The notes under the pieces are model-generated. The model worked only from the letters and a program-made list of their open reading frames with translations, did not search any database and was not told where the DNA came from. Below are positions 33,173-45,761 of a DNA stretch of 64,000 nucleotides, piece by piece. The stretch is taken from assembly GCA_015680905.1 (NCBI GenBank), contig CM027377.1:58239501-58303500 (forward strand), given 5' to 3'. The translations under genes and the position numbers were made by a program. Numbering within the stretch: the stretch's first letter is position 1; each line of letters starts with the position of its first letter. The stretch is from Coptis chinensis (taxonomy: Eukaryota > Streptophyta > Magnoliopsida > Ranunculales > Ranunculaceae).

Positions 33173-33493
33173 TCATGCGTAGAGATAGGCTAAAGCATCG
33201 GCATGACGATTATCATTGCGAGAGCGCTGGTGAACAGCAATGGATTTGAAATGAATGGATAGCTCATGCATTTTTTGGACATATGCAGCCATCCTATCAT
33301 TTCGAGCAACAAAAGATCCGCCAAATTGATTCGCAACAAGCTTTGAGTCAGTGAATAACTCGATTTTTGTCGCCCCCAGGTCAAGTGCTATTCGCATTGC
33401 ATAAAGAACCGCTTCATATTCAGCTTCATTGTTTGATGCACAAAATCCGAGGCAAACAGATTTTTCAATTTTCTCGCCATCAGGTCGGATCAA
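33173..33493 (-). pseudogene. Second RNase H (archaeal-type) domain of the Tat element
   Basis: The frame contains CASNNEAEYEAVLYAM, ELFTDSKLVANQ and RNDNRHADALA. These are the catalytic Glu, Asp and final Asp regions of the additional RNase H acquired by Tat elements. It lies between the ordinary RNase H and integrase, as expected. The start of the domain is in another frame upstream. Confidence 0.85.
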
Positions 33494-33610
33494 AACACAA
33501 CCAAGGCCTGAACCTGATTTGTTCTTGGAACAATCCGTGTGTATAGTCCATAAAGTAGGGTCGGCACTTGTGGATGGATCGGCCGATCCTTGTTGTGGAT
33601 TAGGAGGAGG

Positions 33611-35093
33611 TTAGTCAAACTGCTCTTCCATGGTCGGTATGTCATCGACAGGAAAATCGGCCATAAGTGATGCCATTGCGTGGCCTTTCTCAGATGATCG
33701 GGCTTTGTAGATAATTTCGTAGGCACTCAAATATGTTTCCCATTCTGCTAATCGGCTCAAATCAGCATTTTGAAGAACTTTTCTCAAGGGGTATTCAGTG
33801 TAGACATTGATGATACGTCCTTGAAAATAAGGCTTCAATCTTCGTGCACTATGGATAAGCGAGAGAGCTATTTTCTCGATCTGTGAATACCTTGTTTCTG
33901 GAGTTGTAAGGGTCTTCTTATGAAGAAAATTGGTTGTTCATTTTCATCATCAATGAATAAGACGGCACTCACAGCTATTTCTGATGTTGCCAAATAGATG
34001 CCAATTGTTTGTCCGGTGGTCGGACTAGCAAGAATTGGCGGCTGTACTAGGTATTCTTTCATTTTCTGAAAAGCTACGTCACACTCATCTGTCCATTTTG
34101 GGGATCCCTTAATGGCTGAATATTTTGAGATAAATCTACCCAAAGCGGCTATCCTACCCGTAAGTTGCTGGATTTGCTTCTTGGTTTTTGGCGAGGGAAT
34201 TTCAGTAATTGCACGGATTTGATCAGGGTTAGCTTCAATGCCTCGTTTGGTCATAAGATATCCAAGAAATTTTCCCGATGCTAATCCAAATGCGATTTTG
34301 ATGGATTTAGACGATTCGAATATGCATCACCGATCAAAATATTTTGCAAGTGATGAAGGTGTGATGACTCTTCATGCAACTTGATGACCATATCGTCAAT
34401 ATAAGCTTCCATAAACTTGCCTAAGAAGTCCGAAAATGATGTATTAATGAATTTCGATATGTTGCGGTGCATTTTTAGACCGAAAGGCATTACCTTATAG
34501 CAAAATAAGCCTTGGTATGTTATGAAATTTGTAAGTTCTTGTTCATCTTCGGCTAATGCAATTTGATAAAATCCCATTGAGGCATCCATAAAAGAAATTC
34601 GTTTAAACCCTGAAGTGGCATCAACCATTTCAGAAATACGAGGCAAGGGATACGGGTGAACAGGACATTTTTTATTGACATCAGTAAAATCAACACAGAT
34701 TCTAAGTTTCCCATTTTTCTTAGGGACTGCTACTACATTTGATATCCATTTCGGATATAGTACATGCCTAATAAAATTAACACTTAGAAGTTTGTCGATT
34801 TTTTCTTTCACTTTGAGCTTTCGATCGAGAGCCATTCGGCGAGGCTTCTGACGCACTGGCTTTTGTGTTTTGTCGATATCCAGCCTGTGACATGCAAGTG
34901 AAGGATCAATCCCAGGCATTTGTTCAACCGTCCACGCAAACACTGTGCAATTTTTCTTCAAAAGCTCAATGAGATTATCCTGTTCCTTCTTGGAAATTTC
35001 CGCAGAAATAAAAGTGGTTTCTTCTTCCTTGTTGCCGATCTGTACTTCGAGGAGTCTGTCGATGGTCGGGGGGCCACTTAAACGCTGCTCCAT
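33611..35093 (-). pseudogene. Tat reverse transcriptase and RNase H (broken)
   Basis: The RT domain (34281-35093) has KNGKLRICVDFTDVNK, PLPRISEMVDATSG, FMDASMGFYQI, MPFGLK and the catalytic AYIDDMVI. It continues after a frame break at about 34270 with TKRGIEANPDQIRAI and GRIAALGRFIS (33868-34254). The ordinary RNase H follows with YLATSEIAVSAVLF and, after another break near 33850, PLRKVLQNADLSRLAEW. The first RNase H looks degenerate, as is usual when the second RNase H is present. Confidence 0.9.
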
Positions 35094-35231
35094 AGCATTT
35101 ACCCGGCCAATGGAATTCTATAATTGCTACTTTTTCCCATCGACATTTAGGATGGTGTTACCCTTGACTTCCGAATCTTTATAATCTTCGAGTACAAACT
35201 CATGGCACTTCAAAGCTGCTATCTAATCACT

Positions 35232-35960
35232 TCAAACTTTGCATACCCTACCATCACACCAGAACTTGATAGCCTGATGGAAAGTAGAAACGACAGCTCC
35301 CATTGAGTGAATCCAATCTCTTCCTAGAATGACATTGTAGGAGGAGTTACAATCCAAGAGAAGAAAATCAATTATAACTTCCTTGTTCATTAATGTCACC
35401 GGAAGAGAGCATCTACCAACTAATGTTGCTGCTGTCCCATCGAAGCCAATGATAGGATTTGGATCGGGAACTATCATTTTCTCGGGTAGGTTGAGTCCTT
35501 TGTAACAACGCTTATAGATCACACTTGCCGAACTACCTGTATCGATCATGATTTTCTTCACACGATGAATTCCAACAAAAGCTTGTATTACAACGGCATC
35601 ATAATGAGGATGGTGGACTCCTATTAGGTCATTGTCAGCCCAACAGAGAGGTCCTTCCTCATAAGTTTCAGTACCCATTCCATGGAGAAAATCATATCCA
35701 CTATAAACATAATGGTGGCTGAGATCAGTGATCTTGGAGTGATTGAAATTCTTGCGCTGGGTGTTAGACATTGAATCAACTCTGGCATGACCGACTTTGA
35801 TTACATTATGTGCGGTAACGACTAAAGCTTGTTTCATTTTACCCAGCACGTAATCCTGGAGCATACCCTTCTCGATCAAACCTTGGATTCTACCCCTTAG
35901 AGATCGGCATTGTTCAGTTTCATGACCAAAATCATCGTGAAATTTGCACCACAGGGATTT
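35232..35960 (-). pseudogene. Tat nucleocapsid knuckle and protease
   Basis: The knuckle CKFHDDFGHETEQC is read near 35945-35905. The aspartic protease follows with IMIDTGSSASVIY and later LGRDWIHSMGAV (35232-35600). The frame is open from 35879 and joins the knuckle without a stop. The stretch between the protease and RT (35094-35231) contains a frame break. Confidence 0.85.
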
Positions 35961-36294
35961 GTCACGTGTAGCCTTAGTATCTTCAGAGAGAGGAAAAGGT
36001 GGAGATAAGATATTCTTTCCCTTAATCTTCTCATAGATAACTGCGTACTTCTCATTGAGGGCGGTAAGCTTTAACTTTGGAAGCTTCTTTTGTTCTTTGC
36101 CGTTCCATTGTTGTGGCCTACCATCACTCTTGGACTTTTGATCGGTTGTTTGTTGAAACTTCTGTTTTTGACTTTGTTCCTGCGGCTTGCTTATTCGATC
36201 CCTATCTCTGTGAACTTCGTCGATGCATCATCTTCAACTCGAATAAACCGCTGAGTTCGAGAAAAAAGTTCATAACGAGTTGTTGGGACGTCTT

Positions 36295-37870
36295 TTATAA
36301 TAGAGTTGTAAATGTCGTCCCTATCATAATTAATGCCTTCCTTGAAGGCATAAATGACAAGAATATCAAATGCATATGGGATTTCAACAGCCGCTTTCCG
36401 AAATCTCGCAACAAACTTACTGAGCTTTTCTTCTTTTTGTTGTTTAATACTGAATAGAGAATCAATATGTTTGGGTTTTTCCAGTTGTGACGAAAATGCT
36501 CGGCAAACTTGTAAGCCAGATCAGTAAAATTGTGGATGGATCTTTTTGGAAGCATGTTAAACCATCTCATCGACTCAATTCCAATGAGTGTGGATGGGAA
36601 TAACTTGCAAAGAAGAGCATCGTCGAAAGTCCATAAGATCATCTTGTTTCTGTAATTAACAAGATGCATCAAAGGATCTCCATCAATCTCATCATACTTT
36701 TCGAATTCTGGCTGCTTGAAGTCCTTGTGATGAACAATTGTTTGGATTCGGAAAGAGAAGGGAGAATCGATACCACTCTCGATAGCAAGATTTCGTATTT
36801 TATTTTCTCGTGACTCCTTATCATTAACAGCCTTCAGTATCATTTCGTGTAGACGTCGTTCAGAAAATGGAACATTCTCTTGACGATGGTCACGACCGAA
36901 CTGTGGACGTTTTGGCCAAGATTTCTTCGGAGGAGGTGGAGTGAGTTCTCATCGACCCATCCATGTAGGTGAAGGTGACCGAGCCAGTAGAGGAGTTCGG
37001 TTCCTTCGTCTCCTATGGTGAACGTCGGGAGAATACGGACGAGTCTTTGGACTCCACAACCATTTTCTTGACCTGATGCAAGTGAGTCTCCATCTCCATG
37101 GCTACCATTGTCAACATACTTTGGCCGACAATGAGCTCTTGGATTGGGACTACAACTTGAGCGACTTTGGTTGTGGAACTGAACCGCTTGGTGAATAGTC
37201 TTCGCTTGTCGAGATCGGGCGATACCGCCATGACGGACTTGACTTTAGCTTGCCTACCCCTTCTATAGCTTGGGGTAGGAACTTCATTGGTTTTTCGTTG
37301 GTTGGGTAGTCTATCTTGCCGACCTATATGAATATTTTGCCGATCTCCCTTAGTACGGTTCGAATCGATAAACCGGTTTTCGTCATGAGATCTTTTGTGA
37401 GTTGGTGATCCCTGACATGGTGGTCGGCATCAAGGTCGGTAGAGGAGTTTGTGGATTCGCTTACGATTACACTGGAAAGTGTAGGCTTTCGGCGTTGCAC
37501 ATTTTGTTTGAGCGAAGCCTTTCGTAGTTTAACTTCGCCGCGGTTTCTCTTGGTGTGGGAGTTTGTACTTTCGAGTCTTTGACAGAGATGCTTCAGTGTT
37601 CAAATGATCCCAAACACTTTTTGCCGTGGACCCTGAATCATCTTCGAGAAGTTGACGCAGCTGTTTCTTTAGATTGTTATTCTTGCTCTCCAATTGTCGG
37701 AGACGACAGTCTACCTGAGTTGATGGATCGGATACATGAATACCCACTCTCTCAGTCGCAGATGGCTGAGGACCATTGAACTTGGAAAGTGAATTCCCAG
37801 CAGAAGGTGAATGCTGAACTTGTATGGTAAAAGGGATACTTTCACCGTTGTTTGTTTTTTGAGAAGCCAT
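36295..37870 (-). pseudogene. Tat gag (broken)
   Basis: I place the start at 37870 (MASQKTNNGE), about 40 bases after the PBS. The N-terminal part has a coiled stretch RLRQLESKNNNLKKQLRQLL. The retrotransposon gag capsid domain lies at 36295-36843, with FEKYDEIDGDPLMHLVNYRN, WFNMLPKRSIHNFTDL and FAEHFRHN. Several frame breaks lie between 37529 and 36843. Confidence 0.85.
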
Positions 37871-37908
37871 TGACGTAACTTTGTTTTGTGGTTGAGGGTA
37901 GGAGCACA

Positions 37909-37918
37909 GACGGCGCCA
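37909..37918 (-). other. Tat primer-binding site
   Basis: On the minus strand TGGCGCCGTC begins four bases after the 5' LTR end. The first nine bases match the 3' end of plant tRNA-Asp. Confidence 0.8.
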
Positions 37919-37922
37919 AATA

Positions 37923-38881
37923 TGTTTCAGCAAGATTTGCCAAAACACACCAGTTGAGGGTTGGAAGTAATGTTTTTTTGGAGATGGTGAAGGAGATGGT
38001 GATTGGGGAAAGATGAGACAAGACTTCGGTTTTGAAGTTGCCCTACGCATCCAAAGATATTGCTTGGGATCAAGTCTCGATTAAGTAGTTCGAAAAATGA
38101 TGAAGGTTGGATTTTATAGGTAGCATTGGTGATAGTTACTTCCTCGCTCTCCAATATTCCAATCGTGGGATGAAGTTGGAGAACTAGCGGAGAACTGGCC
38201 CAATCATGGGATGAAAGTTGAGAGAGGGCGGGACAACCGCCACTCGTGGGATGAAGTTGGAGAACTGGCGGGACAACCGCCGATCGTGGGATGAAGTTGA
38301 GAACTTGTGGGAGAACCGCCACCGTGGGATGAAGTTGGAGAACCGGTAGGACATCCGTCGGCTTCGTGGAATGAAGTTGAGAACCGGGACAACTATCACT
38401 CGTGGGATGAAGTTGGAGAACCGCCACCGTGGGATGAAGTTGAGAACTGGCGGGACATCTCGCCACCGTGGAATGAAATTGAGAACCGGGCGGAGAACCG
38501 TGGAGCTCGTGGGATGAAGTTGAGAATCTGGCGGAGAACCGTCACCGTGGGATGAAGTTAGAGAACCGGGACATCCGGCACCGGAATGAAGTTGAATGAA
38601 GTTGGAGAACTATCAGCTCGTGGGATAAAGTTGGAGAACTGGCGGGAGAACTGTCAGCTCGTGGGATGTAGGCTTTGAGCGTGGGCTTTTTCATAGATAA
38701 GCTCTGAGCATGGACTTTTTTGTAGATAAGCTTCGAGCATGGGCTTTTTTATAGATGAGCTCTGAGCATGGACTTTTTTGTAGATAAGCTTTGAGCGTGG
38801 GCTTTTTTTATAGATGGGCTCTGAGCATGGGCTTGTATTGAATTGGGCTTTTATTGGGTCACATTTGTGGGGGCCGGAACA
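37923..38881 (-). repeat. 5' LTR of the Tat element
   Basis: The LTR is 959 bp and has the same ends as the 3' LTR. Its GGGATGAAGTTGG minisatellite (38160-38670) has about 15 units against eight in the 3' LTR. The adjacent TCTGAGCATGG units (38671-38840) are similar in both. Confidence 0.92.
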
Positions 38882-38886
38882 ATAAG

Positions 38887-39839
38887 CATGGGAAAAACAA
38901 GATTTTTTTTGAAAGGGTGAGAGAAGGGTTTTTCTTTTTGTATTTTTGTGGTTTTCGTTTCTAAATTACTAAAACAATAAGAGAAAATTATTTGGAACGA
39001 TCATTATGAGGGGAGTGATTCACCCAATAGAAGGAAAAGATTTGTTAAACAAAAATTACTCAAGTTACTAACCATCCTATGGTTTGACAGCCTTAGATCT
39101 TCCACCTCTTGTTTTGCAAGTAGGCAAATCTAGTGGAAGAGGACTAGCCCTATTTCTAGCCATTCTAGTTTCGCTTCTCCTACTTTCTAGTTAGCCCTAT
39201 TTCTAGCCATTCTAACTAGATAACAAGACGATGCTCAACCAACCCATGTTTTGACATTCCTAGATCTTCCACCACTTGTTTTGCAAGTAGGCAAATTTAG
39301 TAAAGAGGACTAGCCCTATTTCTAGCAATTCTAACTAGAGAGTAAGATGATGCTCAAAAGCAACCATAACTCACCTTCACTCAATCACATTTTCACCTCC
39401 ACTTGATTTCACATCTCTTCTTCATAGAGGAAAGACTACTCAAGCTTCATTAGTGAAGATTAAAAGAAGAACTTATGTAAAACAACAATAGAGAAAAACT
39501 ATTTTTTAAAAAGATAATATAAAATAAAGAAATAGAAAAATATATACTCTCTCCATAGGGGCACGTACACTACTCAAACTACTAGTAAAAGTGTTAACAA
39601 GGAATATGCGAGATATACGTGGACTAGGGCTCCGACACTTATAACCACACACTATAAGTAGAAGGTCCAGTTACCTTCTGTGATGTATTCCATAGAAGAA
39701 ATTGTAATAGAATGAACGGATAGGAAATACATCATGGAATAGAGGATTTAATCCTCATAGATAGGATCGTGGAGAAGGGTTTCTTCTACATCCGTAGACT
39801 ATAACTCATGAAAGTGATTTACTTGGGATCACTTGTAGT
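38887..39839. repeat. Dispersed repeat segment R, copy 2, right part
   Basis: Homologous to about 1290-2204. It contains an internal tandem duplication absent from copy 1: the block from GATCTTCCACC with TTTTGCAAGTAGGCAAAT at about 39095-39200 is repeated at 39260-39350. Non-coding. Confidence 0.75.
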
Positions 39840-40045
39840 TTCAAAGGTTGTGTTTGCTTGTTTAGGATTGGGAATTGTTTGTCCTGGGAACACACCTTTT
39901 TGGGTTTTTTCTTAAGTTAATATGTTTAGAGATTGTTGTATGGATACCAATATTTGAGCTTGTTATTGCATCAAAGATAGCATTATCTCAGATGTTTTGT
40001 ATGATGGGACACTAGTAGGTGGTGTACCTAGAACTAGGTCTCTTT
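39840..40045 (-). pseudogene. C-terminal fragment of the second minus Athila gag
   Basis: Matches 2205-2409, including KGVFPGQTIPNPK. It ends abruptly at the truncated LTR of the plus Athila. The next recognisable part of this gag resumes at 63550. The piece equivalent to 2410-3463 is missing. Confidence 0.8.
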
Positions 40046-40560
40046 GCCCAGCTAGTGTATAATTAAACCAGGAGTTGAAGTGATATTCTAGAGATGGAAT
40101 GTTAATTCAACTCCTCTTGCTAGTGAGATGAACTCCAAGATGAGTACATCTTACTAGGGATCGATACTCGACGCCGTTACGGGTTTGTCTATGAACTCGA
40201 GACGGATTAGAGTTGTAGTGATAAGGTACTCTAAAAATTTGTAACTGACCTTGCATGATTTTGATTAACCCTCTTCCTGTATCTCTCTCTCTATCTAGTT
40301 TACTAAGAAATCAATCTTTGTAATTCTACGTTAACTTGCATTCCAAGTTTTAATTGAGCAATATAAGAAATAACCTAAAATCCTACTCACTAATTCCCTT
40401 GAAGCTGTAAATTCAGTTGTGAATTTTGCCTAGTTCTAAGGTTTGGATGACCCCTTACTCGATCTATGCTACCAACCCACATGAGTAAGGTAACTTGACT
40501 AGTCGGACGTTTTACGGACTTTGGACTCGAAAGAACAAACCTAAAACCATTGATTTATCA
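40046..40560 (+). repeat. Truncated 5' LTR of the plus Athila
   Basis: Only the last 515 bp remain, matching 63041-63549 with few differences. The end TGATTTATCA mirrors the TGATAA start of the 3' LTR. The left edge is a deletion joint. Confidence 0.88.
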
Positions 40561-40562
40561 AA

Positions 40563-40574
40563 TCGCGCCGCTGC
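40563..40574 (+). other. Degenerate primer-binding site
   Basis: TCGCGCCGCTGC follows the LTR end by two bases and resembles the Athila tRNA-Asp site TGGCGCCGTTGC with three changes. Confidence 0.6.
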
Positions 40575-41930
40575 ACACCTAAGGACTCTGGACATTTAAT
40601 ATAACAACTGGAATACATCACTTGATCTCCTACCTTATCCTCTTTTCAATTTTTCATTTATTTTGCGATTCTAACGTTTCTCTTAAATGCTCGTACCGAC
40701 TTTTATTTTTCTGCTTACAGGTACCTGTGAACCAGATTGGAATTATCATCCTTAGGACATTCTAAGAACGCTGTAAGAAGTTGAACTACTGAACTTATCT
40801 CCTATTCTCGGACGAGACTTTGACGGGTTGCGAGCGAGACTACCCTGGAGTATCAGCACTCCATTTTTCAGGCCCAAATCAGTTCTATTCTCAGTGTTGT
40901 TTTGGACTCTCTAGACCTGTTTAACAAACTTCTAGTACATTCACGAGTTCAGGAGTTAATTCGGTTCGCTTAATTCTAATATGTGGAGTTGCGAGAAACT
41001 TTAGGTTTCGCATTCTTACACTCCTCGTCAAACTTTGTCGAGGAAATTGTTTGGTTGATTGCTATAACCTGTTTTCCAGTGCATATTTGTATGTTGGCAT
41101 GCAAACTCTTTGCATGTATATAATTTTTCATGAGTATGTGTGGTTTGTCATTGCATATTGACGTTAATACGGTTAATATGATTTGAATATATTTGGATGT
41201 CTGCGTGATTTCAACCCACCTGCTTAGATTATTTTTGTATGTGTATGTTACATCCATTCACATACGCGGCATTACTTTGCATGAGTTCGTTCTCGATATT
41301 CCTCTACCTCGCATCTAGTTGCACGTGTAAGTTATATTTTATATATGCGTAGCTATATATTATTGCATGCGTAGGACGTGTTTCTATTCACGTATGAGTA
41401 ATATAGGATTGCATGTGTAACCTTCTTGTGTATAACTAGCATGTGCTTATTGCATGATTAGAATATTAATTGCATGATTAGTCATCTATTTTTGCATTTC
41501 TCGTCTTTATTTGCATGTTTTGTAATCTAATCATATGCTTAGGCTACATATACGGTTGTGCGAATATATTACCTGTGTTTTTCCCCCTTCTCCATAATAC
41601 ATTAATTACGTAAACCTCAAAAAAAAAATCCTAATAATAAAATAATATAATAATCACATAATATACCATCATCAATCATCCTCCTATTCCATCAGTGTCT
41701 AGCAAACTTGAAAGATTGAGGTTCTCTAATTAAGGAATGTGCTAGCAAATACAACCTCCCTCAATTCTCTTATGTGAACTGGCTACTGAAATATTCACAC
41801 GTTATCCTAGCTTCCCTGCTCACGTTAGCAACAGCTCAGGAAGATGGGGTTCACTTCCCTCATTCGGTAATTACTAATCCTCATGTCATAATTCGTTCCT
41901 TATGAGCCTAGAATTAAAATTTGTGTTTGC
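40575..41930 (+). other. Leader of the plus Athila
   Basis: AT-rich and untranslated, with many TTGCATG words from 41085 to 41520. No frame of note. Confidence 0.6.
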
Positions 41931-43109
41931 ATGAGACTACGGTCTAGTACTAATAAGGAATTAGAACATACATATCATCGTCGAAAATACGATAAACAAC
42001 TGCATAAGTTATCCCCTAGACATAGTTCTTCCTCCGTAAACCAACCTCAACAAGTATCTTAGTTGCCATTACCTCCCATAGTTATGGCCCAAGAAAATCC
42101 TACAATAGAGAAACCCCTTTCGGACTTCTATACTGCCTTATAGGAAGGACCTGCTTCCTGTATTAAACTCGATGAGATTGTAGGTGATTTTCGCATTTCG
42201 CCAAACGTTTTCGGATTGTTACCTGTTTGCCATGGTTTAGACCATGAAAAACCATACAATCACCTTCATAGGATCCAGCAAGTGGCCACCACTTTCCACC
42301 ATCCGACCATTACCAATGAACAAGTCTTGCTTAGGTTGTTTCCCTTCACCTTAGCTGATAAAGCTTCAATTTGGCTCGCGGACGAAATGCCATAATCCCT
42401 TGACACATGGGCCAAGCTCGTACAAGCGTTCATGATAAAGTTCTATACTCATAAGAAAACTACAGAAATACTTTAGAAGATTCAATTCTTTTACCAGCAT
42501 CCCTATGAATCCTTTCCGGAAGCATGGAGCAGATTTACTGATCTGCTTCTCGAATGTCCCCATCATCAACTCGATACCGCTGTCTTAGTCTGGTCATTTT
42601 TTAATGGGTTCTCTGACCATCAAAAGGAAACACTAGATATCATGAACGGTGGCTATTTCATGGACAAAGGTGTTATTAATGCATACACTTTTCTCGAGAA
42701 ACAAGCTTCACGAAACACACATTGGGGTAACACTGATTCTTCCATATCTTCTAAAGACACTCCTATCAAAGTTACGTCTATGTTCCAGGTCAAACTCGAT
42801 CCGGAATTAAAAACTCTGATCGAGTCCCTAACCAAAAGGGTCGATGCTCTTTCGGTTCAAGTTAATGATCAAAAACCCAAACAAGTCATGGCTGCTAACA
42901 CTTCCCCATGTCTTCTTTGCTTAAGTCTTGAGCACTCCGATTCAGATTTCCCTTTGGCATACGAGTGCCCTCCCCAACCATTTAAAAAGGCTTGTGTTTT
43001 CAACATCCCTAATACACCTTGGTGACAACATCTGAATTTCACTTGGCGTACCCCTGCCCAACAGCCAGCTCCTCTGGGTTTCAACAACCACTACTAAAAA
43101 AAAGGGTTT

Positions 43110-43560
43110 TTATCTCGGTTCTAAAATTGGCCTTATCTCAGTTCAAGTGATAAGTGAGATAATATGTCCCATAAACGAGATAATATATCCCATAACTTAG
43201 TTACTACCTCTGAGTATAAATCTGTTATCTCACATCATACTTAACCGAGATAATATATATAGATTTTACGATGGGTAGTGTGGAACTGATATAATAGGAA
43301 ATTTCATTTATCTCATATTGTTGAACTAATATAATAGGAAATTTGGGTAATCTCAGTTGTACTAAAAAACCGATGTAATAAGTTAGTTTTTAGCTACAAA
43401 CAAATATATATTACCTCGATTCTTATTGGCCGGGATAATAAAACGTAGATTTTATCGCGCTAGAGTATAACCATTGTAATTTTTTATTTGATTATCTCAC
43501 TTCATCCGAGATAATTCTACTATTCTAGTTTCCCTTAAATCTCGATCCTGATATCTCGGT
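43110..43560. repeat. Left subterminal repeats of CACTA 2
   Basis: Many variants of TTATCTC(A/G)GTT and GAGATAATA in both orientations. Confidence 0.8.
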
Positions 43561-45761
43561 GAAATAGAGAAAAAAACAAAAAGAGGACACTCGTGCACAA
43601 AATATTATCTCATCTCTTGAAACTGTTGCGCACGAAAGACAATTATACACACTTCCTGAAAAAGAGTATTGCGTTCACGCTCCAACTGTTACCGTTGCTC
43701 TTCTACTTCCCTTTTTTTCTTAGCTCTTCCAACTATTTTGCTTAGGGTTTCGGTAATTTCCTTCTTCTTTTCTACCGCTTTTGTGTTTATGGTTCTATCA
43801 AATTTAGTTCTTCAATTGTTTCGTAGGGTTCTGATTTTTTGTTTTTTAATTGGATATCACTTCCTTAACCTGCTATTAGGCTTCAATTAAGACATTTTTG
43901 GAAATTCAAATTTCAGATTGAAGAAAGTTTGAAGCAATTGCCTAAATTTTGGTGCGTGGGCGAAGGTCGGTATTCAAATTTTGAATGTTTGAACAAATTT
44001 ACATAGCATATTCAAATTCCAGATTTTTCATTAAGAAATATTGCGTATTTATTATATTGAACATAATGTATACTTTATGCTTTATAGGATCCGTTGTCTG
44101 TTTTTGGTAAATTGTGTATGTATGTTTTTATAGACATGTAAATGGACAAGCTAGGAGTGATCTGCAATTTTCTGAAATTAATCCTTTAACACACTTAAGG
44201 TTGAATCCAGAATAGTATTTTATTGGTTGGGTTTAGCAATTTTCTATACAAGGCTCCACTGTTTGGTATAACACTATGTTTCTTTCATATAATGGCTTGT
44301 GGAGTGAAAGTTCTCTCGTGTTTGTCAAATTTCAAGAGATCAGAAGGGCCAGATTTGGAACTTCTGATCCAAAAATCAGATGACTCGTTCCTATTGTTCT
44401 ATACTATCGCTGAAAATCTGACGTCATTTGTGATATACTCATATTCGTTTGTGTTCTAGACAGTACCCAAGTTACAACAAAAACTTCCAAAGAGTACCTC
44501 TATATATAGCTATCTAAGCATATCCCCTACAATGTTAGTTATCCAAGGAATCCATATGACCATATATAGCAACCACAAGTTCCAAGATAGCATTCTCTAT
44601 CTTATGAGAATCTAAACACACCCACACACACAGACGCCCTTTTTGTCGTCTTCGAAGAAAAGCACTCGAAGATTTATGGAGAAATGTTTAGTGGCTAGTT
44701 AAGTACCCATTTTAAAAGTTGCACCTACCTCTGAAAGACGGTTTTTAGCGATGACTTTTGTTTGCAAGGCAGGCTCCTGGAGAGATCTAGTATACTCTGC
44801 AGTTCTTGATCTCAAGAGAGTGATCTTGCGAAGCAGGATTATTCACGATCTTCTTGGTACTTCATACTATAGGATGATATCTCATGTCGAATCAATAAAA
44901 CGATAGAGTCTACCTAACCCTAGCTTACACTAATTTGTTTTATCCAATATTATTTATAGGTGTTGTTTCTGTGGCAAAAATGGTTGGCAAACTAGATTTG
45001 TGCAACTAATTTACTTGGCAAATCATCACACAGTCGTAGTGTTGTAGAAATGAAAATATAACAACGACACTATAGAAGCAAGTTTATTTGCCATACAGAC
45101 ACTATAAGTCATTGCATGAGTAATTAATTTTGTTGGCGAATCATTTGGTAACAAATAAAATGTCTAGTTAACCTTCATTTCATAGTGCAATAAAATGTTG
45201 AAATTTGGAAATGTTCCCACACGATAGGTGAAAAGCCCTTAGGTCATCTATTGGGAAGGTGTGATCCTTCGACTTCAAACCATCTTCCAACACCATATGT
45301 CTATGTAGAGATCAGTCATCAGCTATTTGCATGCTATCATCTTAATTTATCCTACTGTTTAAAGAGAACTTGATATGGGAACAACATATAGAGATCGGCC
45401 ATCAGCTTGGCCATTGCGCAAAGTATGACACGCACAAACCAAAAACATCCTATTCTAAAGACCTTGTCGAGAGTCAGAGAACTTCTTGTACATATTATAT
45501 ATTCTAACAAACAAAACATCCCTCCCACCAACTTACATAAATGCATTTCTGGATATATGATAAATCAAGCCGAGTCAATACGCCTCACTTGTTTACTACC
45601 GAGCCTGATGGCCACTATATTACATTACATACAAAGATGCAATCAAAACCTCAAAAATTCTACTGAATTTCTACAATACGAATTGAATACCCCCCCCCCC
45701 CCCCCTTAATTAGGGCTTCTTATCTTATTATTGGAAAATGATGGTATGAAACAAGTCATCA
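43561..45761. other. Interior of CACTA 2, left of the captured fragment
   Basis: No gene recognised. There is a leader-like stretch near 43670, a C run of 17 at about 45691-45707 and several short frames without protein character. The part just left of 45762 may be the 3' untranslated region of the captured gene. Confidence 0.4.

Larger units (their letters stand above)
25190..38881 (-). mobile_element. Tat-lineage Ty3/gypsy LTR retrotransposon
   Basis: The ends are TGTTTCAG..GGAACA in both LTRs, and the target duplication ATAAG is perfect (25185-25189, 38882-38886). On the minus strand the order is 5' LTR, PBS, gag, protease, RT, RNase H, a second RNase H, integrase, tandem repeats, an antisense ORF and 3' LTR. 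The extra RNase H domain and the long 3' region with an antisense ORF are features of the Tat lineage (Grande, Retand and relatives). Several frameshifts make it defective. It is the youngest-looking large element because the duplication is intact. Confidence 0.93.

Noticed and set aside
45691..45707. C17 run as a functional site (also C runs near 8101 and 8134)
   Set aside because: Simple homopolymers. The ones near 8.1 kb belong to MITE structure and the other has no context.
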